Source of the DNA: Trinickia caryophylli
GTDB lineage: Bacteria; Pseudomonadota; Gammaproteobacteria; Burkholderiales; Burkholderiaceae
Assembly (NCBI RefSeq): GCF_034424545.1
Contig: NZ_CP139971.1
Coordinates: forward strand, 372,001 to 436,000
Length of the DNA: 64,000 nt
Direction: 5' to 3'
The notes beneath the pieces are model-generated. The model made no database searches and was not told the DNA's origin. It saw only the letters and a program-made list of their open reading frames with translations. The first letter of the stretch is position 1. Each line of letters opens with the position of its first letter. This document shows positions 21,032-29,654 of the stretch, in pieces. A program made the translations under genes and the position numbers.

Positions 21032-22141
21032 ATGACCGACGCCGCATCGCCACGGCGCAAACGTACGCCGCGCTTCGTCGAGATTGCCGAGGCTGCGGGC
21101 GTGAGCCCCGCCACAGTGGACCGCGTGCTCAACGAGCGAGGCAGCGTATCGGCAGAGATGCGCGCGCGCGTGGTTGCCGCGGCCCGCCAGCTTGGCGTGC
21201 CGCGCGTGCTGCCCGATACGCGTCATGGGCTCGTCCATATCGACGTTTTGCTGCCCCGAAACGACACACCGTTTTTTCGACGCTTGAATCTGGCGTTGCA
21301 GCGCTCGATGCAGATGCTCGACAGGCGCATCGTGCTGCATCGCCAGATCCTTCCCGAAGACGACGACGACGTGATCACGCGCGCGATCTTGAACCCGCCG
21401 TATCCGCGCGCGGGCCTCCTCATCACCACGCACGACACCGCGAGCGTGCGCGAGGCGCTGCGCACGGTGAGCAGCCGCGGCGAATCGGTGGTGACGATGG
21501 TGACGGACATTCCCGACGTCGGGCGTGTGCATTACGCCGGAATCGACAACGCTTGCGCCGGGCGCACGGCTGGCTATTTCGTGGGGCGGCTCGCAGCACG
21601 GCCCGGCCGCGTGCTGCTGCTGTGCAGTCGCAAGGATTACCGCGCGCATATAGAGCGTGTGCGAGGCTGTAAAACCGAGCTGCTGAAATCGTTTCCAACT
21701 CTCGTCTGCGAAGAGGAGCCGATGGAGACGCTCGACGACCCGGACCGATGTCATCGGGCCGTTGCATCCGCGCTCAAGCGCGGCGAACTGGTTGGGATCT
21801 ATAACAGCGGCTATGGCTCTGCCGGCGTGGAAGCTGCGCTACGCGTGGCCGGTGTGGCGGGCAAGATCGTATGGGTCGGCCACGAAATGCTCGATCATCA
21901 TCGGCAGTACATCGAACAAGGCACGATGGATATCGCGCTCGACCAGGACCCGGACGGGCAAGTCATGTCCGCGCTGCAGCATCTGCTCAATGCCTGCGGC
22001 GTAGTGGATGCGCCCGCGCCGCCCGGCCCGGTCGAATTCCGGATCTTCTGCTCGTCCAATGTCAGGCGCAGCCCGTATCTGGTCGACGACGAATGTGGCC
22101 ACGCTGTTTCGACGGGGCGCGCGCGGCATGCGGCGGTTTGA
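21032..22141 (+). CDS. LacI-family transcriptional regulator
   Basis: A 369-residue regulator. The DNA-binding part is FVEIAEAAGVSPATVDRVLNE with the hinge region following near residue 60, then a periplasmic-binding-like sensor domain (HGLVHIDVLLPRNDTPFFRRL and NNACAGRTAGYFVG-like IDNACAGRTAGYFVG). GGGAG lies 9 bases before the ATG at 21032. It is divergent from the iolI-like gene and the ABC importer, its probable targets. The related site upstream of the moc-like operon suggests a wider regulon. The inducer is probably a sugar or inositol derivative, by family and context. Confidence 0.85.
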   Translation: MTDAASPRRKRTPRFVEIAEAAGVSPATVDRVLNERGSVSAEMRARVVAAARQLGVPRVLPDTRHGLVHIDVLLPRNDTPFFRRLNLALQRSMQMLDRRIVLHRQILPEDDDDVITRAILNPPYPRAGLLITTHDTASVREALRTVSSRGESVVTMVTDIPDVGRVHYAGIDNACAGRTAGYFVGRLAARPGRVLLLCSRKDYRAHIERVRGCKTELLKSFPTLVCEEEPMETLDDPDRCHRAVASALKRGELVGIYNSGYGSAGVEAALRVAGVAGKIVWVGHEMLDHHRQYIEQGTMDIALDQDPDGQVMSALQHLLNACGVVDAPAPPGPVEFRIFCSSNVRRSPYLVDDECGHAVSTGRARHAAV

Positions 22142-22247
22142 GTACGGCTGTCGTTCGGCATCCACCGCGAGCGCCACGGAGGGGGAGGCACCCGCATCTC
22201 CTGGCCCACCACTCCGCCCGAGATTCGCCATGCATGCAAATTGTCTT

Positions 22248-22253
22248 TATAAT
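22248..22253 (+). promoter_or_regulatory. Candidate -10 element of the fic gene
   Basis: A perfect TATAAT in an AT-rich island 32 bp before the fic GTG start. No good -35 is present at the expected distance (TCGCCA at 22225-22230). Confidence 0.35.
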
Positions 22254-22284
22254 TCAATGACTAATGATTTCTTGAATTCGCCAA

Positions 22285-23559
22285 GTGAACGCCAGCAACA
22301 TGATCGAACCGGCCTTCCCTGACGACGGCCAAATGGTCGATGTCCTCGACAGAGTCGGCGATCTGCGAGCCGCGGCGGCCCGGCTGTCGGCGAGCGCGGG
22401 ACCGGCCTCACGTGCGGTTCTCACACCGCTGCTTCGCGCGATGAATTCGTATTACACGAACAAGATCGAAGGACAGCAAACTTATCCTGCAGACCTTGAA
22501 GCCGCCCTGGAGCAGAAATTCTCGAAAGAACACGAGACATACCGCCGGCAACAGCTTGCCCTCGCTCATATGCGTCTTGAGGCCGAACTCGAGCCACTCG
22601 CGCTTCAGATGTCATGGGCAGAACAGCTCAGTCCGGACTGGATCACTCGTATTCATCGGCAACTCTACGAGCAGTTGCCTGCGGAGTCGCGGGTTATCCT
22701 TGACGCGCAAGGCCAAGTGCGCGGCTCTTTGGCCCCAGGTGCGTTGCGCGAGATCGAGGTAACGGTAGGCAACCACCTTGCCCCTCCGGCTGCAATGCTG
22801 CCCGACTTGCTGCGGCACTTTGTTTTTCGCTATGGCGTCGAGCACTATTCCGTCAACAAGAAGATCGTTGCAGCCGGCGCTTCCATGCACCGCCTATCAT
22901 GGATTCACCCGTTTGCGGACGGCAATGGGCGCGTCAGCCGGTTGCAAAATCACCTCCTGTTGACCCATTTGGCGCTCACCGACGGCCTGTGGTCTCCGAT
23001 GAGAGGACTTGCCCGGCGGCAGGGCGATTACTACGCTGCGCTTAGCGCGGCTGACCAGCGGCGCCGGAACGATACCGATGGGCGCGGAAACCCGAGCTCG
23101 AGCGGCTTGACACACTTCGTGTCGTTCTGGCTCGACGTCTGCCTCGATCAGGTCAATTTCATGGCTGGCCAGCTCGATTTCCCCTCGCTCGAGCACCGCT
23201 TCAACAGTTTGGCCTTGCAGATAACGCATGACTTCGGCCGCAGCATGGCGCACTCGCGTACGTCGATTTACCCGGAGCAACTCGGTCGGGCGCTTTACCG
23301 CTTGTTTCAGATCGGCAAGCTCGATCGCGGAGAGTTCAAGGCAATGCTCGGCGTTGCGGACCGGACTGCATCCCGCACGGTCGCTCAACTGCTGGCCCTG
23401 CGGCTCGTGAAGACGACAAGCCGGGTCGGGCCCATCGAGCCCGCCCTGCCGTTCTTCAGTCTGCGTTTCCTCTTTCCGGGCCTCTGGCCGGAAAGCGAGA
23501 GCGTTCCCCTGCCAACGATCGAATCACATCGAGCGCAAGACGCTCGCGGGATCGAGTAA
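22285..23559 (+). CDS. Fic-domain AMP-transferase with N-terminal inhibitory helix and C-terminal winged helix
   Basis: A 424-residue Fic protein. The catalytic motif HPFADGNGRVSR is at residues 208-219, a full match to HxFx(D/E)GNGRxxR, so transferase activity (usually AMP onto Ser, Thr or Tyr of a target) is expected. TNKIEG at 58-63 fits the (S/T)xxxE(G/N) inhibitory motif of class II Fic proteins, in which the inhibitory helix is in the same chain. The C-terminal 100 or so residues look like a winged helix (GEFKAMLGVADRTASRTVAQL). The start is GTG at 22285, with an ATG at 22300 as alternative. It appears monocistronic. The target is unknown. Confidence 0.9.
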   Translation: MNASNMIEPAFPDDGQMVDVLDRVGDLRAAAARLSASAGPASRAVLTPLLRAMNSYYTNKIEGQQTYPADLEAALEQKFSKEHETYRRQQLALAHMRLEAELEPLALQMSWAEQLSPDWITRIHRQLYEQLPAESRVILDAQGQVRGSLAPGALREIEVTVGNHLAPPAAMLPDLLRHFVFRYGVEHYSVNKKIVAAGASMHRLSWIHPFADGNGRVSRLQNHLLLTHLALTDGLWSPMRGLARRQGDYYAALSAADQRRRNDTDGRGNPSSSGLTHFVSFWLDVCLDQVNFMAGQLDFPSLEHRFNSLALQITHDFGRSMAHSRTSIYPEQLGRALYRLFQIGKLDRGEFKAMLGVADRTASRTVAQLLALRLVKTTSRVGPIEPALPFFSLRFLFPGLWPESESVPLPTIESHRAQDARGIE

Positions 23560-23680
23560 AGCCGAGCGAAGCACACCGGCCGCCGCGTGGCCGGGATAGG
23601 GCCAGTGTCCGGCGCCGAGTCTCCAAGACACGGTCAAACCATTTCGCGGGCGCTCGCATCAATAGATTTTTCGGGCGAAG

Positions 23681-23699
23681 GCTCACGATTCACGTGAGC
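23681..23699. repeat. Perfect inverted repeat after fic
   Basis: GCTCACG-ATTCA-CGTGAGC, 7-bp perfect arms with a 5-nt loop, 122 bp after the fic stop and 98 bp before the next start. No T-run follows, so neither terminator nor operator can be assigned. Confidence 0.4.
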
Positions 23700-23770
23700 G
23701 CATCCGACGCGTTTCTATGCAGGTGGGCATGACGCATAGCCCGCCGAGCCCGGAATTCATCCGGATAACG

Positions 23771-23790
23771 ATGCAAGGAGATGCAAGGAG
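23771..23790 (+). repeat. Tandem 10-bp duplication carrying a ribosome-binding site
   Basis: ATGCAAGGAG occurs twice in direct tandem; the second copy provides AAGGAG 7-8 bases before the ATG at 23798. The duplication creates two Shine-Dalgarno sequences in the leader of the unknown gene that follows. Confidence 0.6.
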
Positions 23791-23797
23791 CCTCATC

Positions 23798-24343
23798 ATG
23801 CCTTTCGATCCGATACTGCCCCATCGCGTGAAACCAAGCGAACTCGAGTTGATCAATCCTGTCTGGATCGACATTGAAGCGAACCCCAAGGAGTTCGTTG
23901 CCGACCAGAGCCTGACCTATCTTTGGGTGTTGCGTGACGACGGCAAGGTCATTCTGGGCATCGAAGAGCCCTGGAAGTATCCGCAGGCATTCAGTGACGC
24001 GGTGCGCGAAAAGCTCGACGAGATGCGGGACCATTACGAGGCGCAATATCAACAGAACGAAAAGGACGGAAGCGGTGGACACCCTACCCTGGCGGCCTGG
24101 TTCGATGAAACCGGGAGGGCCGATCCCCGGGGAGGCTACGCCTTCCTCGGCGGGGAATTGAAATACGACGGCCAGATCGGCGGATGGATGCTGTCGAACA
24201 GATCCGGCCGATTTGGCCGTGGAGCGGGTCTGACCGACGGGACCGTCTCCGAGGAAGCGGTTCTGGAGGCGATGAGCTTCGCAGCCCAGGTGATCGAGGC
24301 GCAAACGGGCCTGAACGTGAGCATCGAAGTCGTGCGCAAATAA
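23798..24343 (+). CDS. Unknown protein, 181 residues
   Basis: Starts at the ATG at 23798, which has AAGGAG at the right distance; the open frame extends a little further 5'. The protein is acidic and hydrophilic, with no signal peptide or membrane segment. The middle is Asp/Gly-rich (GGELKYDGQIGGWMLSNRSGRFGRG), given here as GGELKYDGQIGG followed by SNRSGRF. That type of strand with an SGRF/SGHY turn is seen in small domains attached to secreted toxins and their partners, but no family could be assigned. It is separated by 120 bp from the convergent acdS gene and has no evident link to the Fic gene. Confidence 0.65.
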   Translation: MPFDPILPHRVKPSELELINPVWIDIEANPKEFVADQSLTYLWVLRDDGKVILGIEEPWKYPQAFSDAVREKLDEMRDHYEAQYQQNEKDGSGGHPTLAAWFDETGRADPRGGYAFLGGELKYDGQIGGWMLSNRSGRFGRGAGLTDGTVSEEAVLEAMSFAAQVIEAQTGLNVSIEVVRK

Positions 24344-24463
24344 TCGCGATCGGGCACGCAGAGGATGACCGACGCGGCGGATAAACCGCCGCCGCGGCCC
24401 GGATCACCGGCTCGGCTCGCTCGAAGCCCTCGTCGAGCAGAGCCGCCACGGCCGCTTTTTTTG

Positions 24464-25480
24464 TCAGCCGTCGCGGAAGATGAAACTGTATGCGCTCAAC
24501 GCGGGCACACCGCCCAGATGCGCATACAGCACTTTCGAGCCCGGCTCGAATTCGCCGCGGCGCACTTTGTCGATCATCCCGTGCATCGATTTGCCTTCGT
24601 AGACGGGGTCCGTCAGCACGCCTTCCATGCGCGCGCAAAGGCGGATCGCTTCGAGCGTGCCCTCGTTGGGCAGACCATACTCGGGACCGGCATAGCGCGT
24701 GTCGAGCACGACGTCCTTCTCGGTGATGTTGCGGCCGAGATCGACGAGCTCTGCCGTATGCCGTGCGATTCGCGTGATCTGCGCGTGAGTTTTTTCCGGC
24801 GTTGCCGAGGCATCGATGCCGATGACCCGATCGGCACGCCCGTCCGCTGCGAAACCGACGACCATACCGGCTTGCGTGCTGCCCGTCACCGAGCACACGA
24901 CGATGTAGTCGAACTTGAAACCAAGTTCCGCTTCCTGCTGGCGCACTTCTTCGGCGAAGCCGACAAAACCCAGACCGCCATACGGATGCTCGGAGCAGCC
25001 TGCCGGAACCGGATAGGGTTTGCCGCCCGCTTTGGTCACGCTCTCGAGCGCCTCCTCCCAGCTCGGGCGAATGCCGATATCGAAACCGTCCGGCACGAGC
25101 CGCACGTCCGCGCCCATCATGCGCGACATCTGAATGTTACCGACGCGATCGTAGACCGCATCCGAGTAATTGACCCAGTTTTCCTGGACCAGCACGCACT
25201 TCATGCCGAGATGCGCGGCAACAGCGGCCACCTGCCGGGTCTGGTTCGACTGGATACCGCCGATCGATACGAGCGTGTCGCACCCTTGCTCGAGGGCGTC
25301 GGGAATCAGGTATTCGAGCTTGCGCGTCTTGTTGCCGCCAAACGCAAGACCGCTATTGCAGTCCTCGCGCTTCGCATACAGCTCGACCTTGCCACCCAGA
25401 TGCTCGGTCAGACGCTTGAGCGGCTGAATAGGCGTTGGCCCGAACGTCAGGGGGTAACGGGGAAAGCGTTGAAGGTTCAT
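24464..25480 (-). CDS. acdS: 1-aminocyclopropane-1-carboxylate (ACC) deaminase
   Basis: A 338-residue PLP enzyme that splits ACC, the plant ethylene precursor, into 2-oxobutanoate and ammonia. The PLP lysine is K51 in FGGNKTRK. The residues that separate true ACC deaminase from D-cysteine desulfhydrase are all present at the canonical positions: Y268, Y294, E295 and L322. The length is exactly that of the family. GGAGA precedes the ATG. It is divergent from an Lrp-type gene (acdR), as in other Burkholderia and Pseudomonas strains, and a palindrome lies between them. It acts in the cytoplasm on ACC taken up from plant exudate. Confidence 0.97.
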   Translation of the reverse strand: MNLQRFPRYPLTFGPTPIQPLKRLTEHLGGKVELYAKREDCNSGLAFGGNKTRKLEYLIPDALEQGCDTLVSIGGIQSNQTRQVAAVAAHLGMKCVLVQENWVNYSDAVYDRVGNIQMSRMMGADVRLVPDGFDIGIRPSWEEALESVTKAGGKPYPVPAGCSEHPYGGLGFVGFAEEVRQQEAELGFKFDYIVVCSVTGSTQAGMVVGFAADGRADRVIGIDASATPEKTHAQITRIARHTAELVDLGRNITEKDVVLDTRYAGPEYGLPNEGTLEAIRLCARMEGVLTDPVYEGKSMHGMIDKVRRGEFEPGSKVLYAHLGGVPALSAYSFIFRDG

Positions 25481-25587
25481 TCAGTGTCTCCGGAGAGGGG
25501 CGATCCATGCGAGTACGGGCTTCGCCGGCGGTGCGGCTGCGCGCGTTGCCGTAGGAAAAATGATAGGGATATCCGTGAGAAATAAGC

Positions 25588-25605
25588 TTGCGAAATAAAT
25601 CGCAA
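25588..25605. promoter_or_regulatory. Candidate AcdR (Lrp-type) operator between acdS and acdR
   Basis: TTGCGA-AATAAA-TCGCAA has perfect 6-bp arms around an AT spacer. A -10-like TATCAT on the minus strand (25560-25565) lies downstream of it toward acdS, with no good -35, as expected for an activated promoter. It lies 108 bp upstream of acdS and 70 bp upstream of acdR. Confidence 0.55.
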
Positions 25606-25674
25606 TGACCTACTTTGGAAGGCCACCCGGCGACGTATACGAATTTTTCATTCTTAACGCCCACGGTCCACGCA

Positions 25675-26175
25675 ATGAAATTAGGCAGTCCAACGTCACC
25701 TCCTTCCGGCGCCCAGCCCGCATTGGATCGCATCGATCGTGCGATCCTCAGGTATCTGCAGCAGGATGCGTCGATCTCGAACGTCAACCTTGCCGCGAAA
25801 GTGAAGCTCAGCGCGCCCGCATGCCTGCGGCGCGTCGAGCGGTTGAAGGAAATGGGCCTGATACGTGGCATCGTCGCGCTGCTCGACCCGAAAGCGCTCG
25901 GCGTCGGGATGCTGGTCGTAATCGGTTTCGTGCTCGATCGGTCGACGCCCGAAGCGTTCACCGAGTTCGAGAAGGCCGCGCAGAAGGTGTCGGGGTGCGT
26001 CGAGTGCCACGTCGTAACCGGCGAGTTCGATTACTTCATGCTCGTGCGCACGAAGGACAACGAGAGCTTCAATCGCTTGCACGCCGAGCAGCTGCTGTAC
26101 CTGCCGGGCGTGCGGCAGGTACGCAGTTTCATGGTGTTAAAGGAAATTTTGTCGACGCATGCGCTGCCGCTGTGA
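25675..26175 (+). CDS. acdR: Lrp/AsnC-family regulator of ACC deaminase
   Basis: A 166-residue Lrp/AsnC protein: helix-turn-helix in residues 15-65 (LDRIDRAILRYLQQDASISN, then SAPACLRRVERLKEMGLI) and a C-terminal RAM domain (GCVECHVVTGEFDYFMLVRT). The ATG at 25675 is used because the longer frame adds residues without similarity. Lrp-type AcdR proteins activate acdS in response to ACC or leucine in related bacteria; the divergent position supports that role here. Confidence 0.9.
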   Translation: MKLGSPTSPPSGAQPALDRIDRAILRYLQQDASISNVNLAAKVKLSAPACLRRVERLKEMGLIRGIVALLDPKALGVGMLVVIGFVLDRSTPEAFTEFEKAAQKVSGCVECHVVTGEFDYFMLVRTKDNESFNRLHAEQLLYLPGVRQVRSFMVLKEILSTHALPL

Positions 26176-26288
26176 TGCGGCTCCCCCGCAAGCACTGCGG
26201 CAACGCGTGGGACAACGTCGCGGCGGCCCGGCAACCGCATCTTGAGTTTCGGGCGTGGGAGGCTCAGCACTGCAACGGGTCAGCCCAC

Positions 26289-26897
26289 TTACCATGCCCC
26301 GCCTGCAAAACGAAGACTGACCGACTCGCGGTCACGCCATTCGCAGCGATCGGATGACGAGCAAGCGGTCAGAACATCCAGCAACGCCTTCGGATCGCCT
26401 TCGACGCAAAGCAATTCCCTGTGCACGCGCGTCAGAAACGATTCGGCAACTACATGATCGAGAAATGTCAGCAACCGATCGTAGTACCCGCCGACGTTGA
26501 GCAATCCCAGCGGCTTCTCCAGATAGGCAAGCTGGTTCAACGTCCATATTTCGAAGAGTTCCTCGAGGGTGCCGATCCCGCCCGGCAAGGCAATAAACGC
26601 ATCGGCCAGTTCCGCCATTAGTGCCTTGCGTTCATGCATCGAGCCGACGATACGCAAATCTGCCAGACCGCGGTGCGCGACCTCCATTTCGACAAGGGCT
26701 CGAGGAATAACGCCCGTCACATGGCCGCCCGCGGCCTGCACGGCGTCGGCGATCGCCCCCATGGAGCCGATCGCCGCTCCACCATACACGAGGCCGATGT
26801 TTCGCTCGGCGAGCAATGTTCCCAGGCCCGCCGCGGCCTCGAGGTAACGGGGCGCCCCCGCTTCGCTGGAACCGGAAAACACGCAAATCCTTTGCAT
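26289..26897 (-). CDS. log: LOG-family cytokinin riboside 5'-monophosphate phosphoribohydrolase
   Basis: A 202-residue LOG protein. It has GGAAIGSMGAIADAV at the nucleotide-binding loop and the signature PGGIGTLEELFE, which matches PGGxGTxxE. These enzymes release the active free-base cytokinin from its riboside monophosphate in one step. GAGGAGGG lies just upstream of the ATG at 26897. It follows the isopentenyltransferase gene by 57 bp on the same strand, so the pair can make isopentenyladenosine phosphate and then free isopentenyladenine. LOG proteins alone can be housekeeping AMP hydrolases, but the neighbour makes the cytokinin role strong. Confidence 0.92.
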   Translation of the reverse strand: MQRICVFSGSSEAGAPRYLEAAAGLGTLLAERNIGLVYGGAAIGSMGAIADAVQAAGGHVTGVIPRALVEMEVAHRGLADLRIVGSMHERKALMAELADAFIALPGGIGTLEELFEIWTLNQLAYLEKPLGLLNVGGYYDRLLTFLDHVVAESFLTRVHRELLCVEGDPKALLDVLTACSSSDRCEWRDRESVSLRFAGGAW

Positions 26898-26954
26898 CGA
26901 GCCCTCCTCAAAGATCAGCAATACGAAGGTGCCCCGCGCTCCCGGAGGGGGTAC

Positions 26955-27674
26955 CTACCAGGCGTGAGCGACGTGCCTCCAACATGTCGGCGGTGAAGCG
27001 AACCGCTGCTCCTGCCAGCACGCATGCTCCCAATACTCGCGGGCGATGAGCTCGACCCAGTCATCGAAGATCTCAGGCGCCGCGTTCGACAGTTCGACGA
27101 CCGGTATGCCAGCGGCGCGAGCGTAACCGATCAATTGCCGGTATCCGTCGATATCTTCGAGCACCGCGTGCGTTCTCGGATCGCGCCAAAGATCGACTAA
27201 TTCGTCGAGCATGCTCCGTTCTCCAGCCGGCGCATCGAGCATCGCACGAGCACGGCCGCGGGCGCGCTTCATGAACACATCTTGCGCTGGCAAGGGGACT
27301 CTTTGCAGCACCCACTCGGCAATATGCGCCCATGAATCGTCCGCAGTCATCTCGTTGAAGAGAGAAACCGATCCTCCCTCGAGAATCAGCGCCGGCAAAT
27401 GCCTTGAGTAATCGAGCACTTTCGCCTTGAGGAGCCGGTTTGCCTCGGCGGCCGACACGACGCCGTCCGCCACTCGCCGGTGGCAGAGATACTCGCGCGC
27501 CGTACCTTCCAATTCCTCCGGAGAGGGGCGACCGCTGCCCACGGCGATTTCATGGCAGCATTGCACACGGTCCAACGACAGCACAGGCACCCCGACCATG
27601 CGGGCAAGCGCCACGGACAGCGCGGTCTTGCCGGTCGTAGTAGGCCCCCAGATCATGTAAAGGCGGATCGTCAT
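26955..27674 (-). CDS. ipt: Adenylate isopentenyltransferase (cytokinin synthase, Tmr/Tzs type)
   Basis: A 239-residue enzyme that transfers an isopentenyl or hydroxybutenyl group to N6 of AMP. It has the P-loop GPTTTGKT at residues 10-17, LSLDRVQCC at 32-40 with the catalytic D35, GSGRPSPEELEGT at 47-59, LILEGGS and DIDGYRQLI. These are the conserved blocks of Agrobacterium Tmr and Tzs, and the length is almost identical; tRNA-type MiaA is longer and lacks the LSLDRVQCC form. AAGGAGG lies 8 bases before the ATG at 27674. It is preceded by an unknown gene and followed by log. Confidence 0.95.
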   Translation of the reverse strand: MTIRLYMIWGPTTTGKTALSVALARMVGVPVLSLDRVQCCHEIAVGSGRPSPEELEGTAREYLCHRRVADGVVSAAEANRLLKAKVLDYSRHLPALILEGGSVSLFNEMTADDSWAHIAEWVLQRVPLPAQDVFMKRARGRARAMLDAPAGERSMLDELVDLWRDPRTHAVLEDIDGYRQLIGYARAAGIPVVELSNAAPEIFDDWVELIAREYWEHACWQEQRFASPPTCWRHVAHAW

Positions 27675-27690
27675 CGCGTTCCCCCCTCCT

Positions 27691-28275
27691 TCAGTTGTGC
27701 AGCAGGGAAATACGCGAACGTGTGCGGTCCGACAGTTCGCGAGCGTACTTTTCCAGGGAGCCCGCCACGTGGCAGGCAACGCCCTTGTTCCAACCCGACG
27801 AAAACAGCAGCCCGCACGCACCCGGAGCGTCAGGCGAGGGGTCGCGCCATTCGACGCCGCCCGAAAGGTAATCCCGCAGGGACGCCATCAGTTCCGTGCC
27901 GTAGCCGTGGTTCAGATAAAGCAGGCACACGTGAGCGCTCGATGTCATGCGCCGTTCGAACTTCTCGCCGATGCGCGACAAATGCGACAACCCGGCCGAG
28001 CGCCCCGGAACCACGACAAAAACGACCTCGCGCGCGAAAGCGCCCCGCTGTTCGTCGTCGGCCCGGCCAGCCGGTTCGAAAACAACTCGCTTGGTGCCGT
28101 TCTGGACCGTCAATGCCACGTACTCGCCATGCAGGTGCTGCGATGGCGTCACGAGGATCTCTCGCACCAGCGGCGCGAACTCGAGATCGTCGAAGCAGAT
28201 CGCCTCGGTCAGGGCAATCAATTCGAGCGATCCGATGCCGTTAGGCGCATCATTCGACGACGACGATGCAAACAT
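27691..28275 (-). CDS. Unknown protein upstream of ipt, 194 residues
   Basis: Starts at ATG 28275 with GGGGAG 6 bases upstream and ends 16 bp before ipt, so it is co-transcribed and perhaps translationally coupled. No signal peptide or membrane helix is seen. The body has alternating strands (REVVFVVVPG, AHVCLLYLNHGYGTEL) and a conserved-looking C-terminal part (GLLFSSGWNKGVACHVAGSL), with no catalytic motif that I recognise. In gall-forming Pantoea an open reading frame called pre-etz precedes the ipt homologue; this gene has the same position and similar size, but homology was not shown. It could assist, modify or regulate cytokinin synthesis. Confidence 0.75.
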   Translation of the reverse strand: MFASSSSNDAPNGIGSLELIALTEAICFDDLEFAPLVREILVTPSQHLHGEYVALTVQNGTKRVVFEPAGRADDEQRGAFAREVVFVVVPGRSAGLSHLSRIGEKFERRMTSSAHVCLLYLNHGYGTELMASLRDYLSGGVEWRDPSPDAPGACGLLFSSGWNKGVACHVAGSLEKYARELSDRTRSRISLLHN

Positions 28276-28328
28276 CTATCACTCCCCAATAACATTCCTA
28301 ATATGCGTTTAGCCGGACCGTACGCTGC

Positions 28329-29306
28329 TCAGACGCACCCACCCCCACCCCTCAGAATGGGAATCACTCGCGTACCATATAAGTCATACGACGTTGACGT
28401 GGATTGCTTATCGATCCGATTTCCGGTGAAAAAGCCGACAATGTTATTGGCGCCGGTTTCTCGCATTTCGGAGCAGATCAGGTCTGCTACTTCCTCCGGC
28501 GTACCGGCGACAATGTCCTCGTCGAGAATGGACGGCAATTGCGCCTGTGCTGCACGCGCATGGCGGATAGCGAGGTCGTGCGTTTCGGCGACAAAAATGC
28601 ACCGACGTACCGCCATGTCGTTCGGCGAAACGGATTTTCCGGAACGTTCCGCAGATTCACGATAGGCATCGAAGATTTCCACCACTTGCTGCCGCGGCAG
28701 GAATCCGGTGCAGATTTTGTGGCCGCGTTTTCCTGCTTCCCTGGCCGCGTTCACCGTGCGCGCCGTGGCCCAGATCGGCGGCGGCTGTTGAAGCGGCTTT
28801 GGGACGATCTGCAACCGCTCGTATGTCCAGTAGTCGCCGCGGTGCGAGATGCCGGGCCGCTGCCATGCACGCTCGAGGATGGCGAGTGACTCGAGGAACA
28901 TCGGCACGACATCACTTTCGCCTATGCCGACCGCCGCCATTTCGGCGGGATTCGAGCCGCGTGCGACTCCTACCTCGAGGCGGCCCTGAGTCAGGTGATC
29001 GAGCACGGCAACTTCCTCCAGGAAGCGCCATGGTTGCCAAAGCGGCAGGACCCATCCCAGCACACCGATGCGTAGTCGCTGCGTTCGCGCAGCGACGAAT
29101 GCGGCGAACAGCCCCGGTGCCGGAATGGCGCGGGCGCCACTGAAATGGTGCTCACTAAAGAAGATGCCGTGGAATCCCAATTGCTCCGCCCTCGCCCACA
29201 GATCGCTATGCCATGCATATTCGCGCGAACAATTTTGAACGTCGAAGTTGATCGGGTCGTCGTCGCTTGAAATATTGACCAAGTCGAATATCCATGATCG
29301 GATCAT
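28329..29306 (-). CDS. LLM-class flavin-dependent monooxygenase (luciferase-like)
   Basis: A 325-residue luciferase-like TIM barrel. Characteristic parts are GFHGIFFSEHHFSGARAIP near residue 45, LRIGVLGWVLPLWQPWRFLEEVAVLDHLTQGRLEVGVARG (given as WRFLEEVAVLDHLTQGR) and the C-terminal VAGTPEEVADLI. The reduced flavin is normally supplied by a separate reductase, which is not visible nearby. The ATG at 29306 has AAGGAAG 9-10 bases upstream; an earlier ATG at 29360 lacks one. It precedes the unknown gene by 53 bp and could be the first gene of the cytokinin operon. Whether it acts on a cytokinin side chain is open. Confidence 0.85.
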   Translation of the reverse strand: MIRSWIFDLVNISSDDDPINFDVQNCSREYAWHSDLWARAEQLGFHGIFFSEHHFSGARAIPAPGLFAAFVAARTQRLRIGVLGWVLPLWQPWRFLEEVAVLDHLTQGRLEVGVARGSNPAEMAAVGIGESDVVPMFLESLAILERAWQRPGISHRGDYWTYERLQIVPKPLQQPPPIWATARTVNAAREAGKRGHKICTGFLPRQQVVEIFDAYRESAERSGKSVSPNDMAVRRCIFVAETHDLAIRHARAAQAQLPSILDEDIVAGTPEEVADLICSEMRETGANNIVGFFTGNRIDKQSTSTSYDLYGTRVIPILRGGGGCV

Positions 29307-29654
29307 TTCTTCAATCTTCCTTTTCAGATTCCCCGCGATAGGATCAATTAATGAGGCCAATCAAGTTATTCTATGTCGACACGGGTTGCACCGTAACATA
29401 TCGATCGCGTAGAATCGCCGCATCCCGCCATAACCGGCGTCGAATTGATTTTCGAAATATACCTGCAAGCGGAGGAGAATCTCGTGTTAAACAATGAATC
29501 GAGATTTGCTTGACGAACCGCTGTATCGTATGCCCTCTCGGTCAACTGCCACAAGCGAGCTGACTGTCTCCTCCTCTGCACTTGGCCTCTCGATGATTCT
29601 TATCAACGTGCAATGACTTTATATGTTCTCAGGAAGCCTGAAAAGGAGGCAGTT
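29307..29654. other. AT-rich divergent region, LLM gene to HxlR gene
   Basis: About 350 bp of lower GC than the surroundings with no convincing gene. It must hold the promoters of both the cytokinin-type operon (minus) and the HxlR gene (plus). No long dyad was seen. Confidence 0.5.

Noticed and set aside
24464..25480. D-cysteine desulfhydrase as an alternative for acdS
   Set aside because: K51, Y268, Y294, E295 and L322 are all those of true ACC deaminase.
26955..27674. tRNA dimethylallyltransferase MiaA
   Set aside because: Too short, and LSLDRVQCC with GPTTTGKT fits the Tmr/Tzs group, not MiaA.
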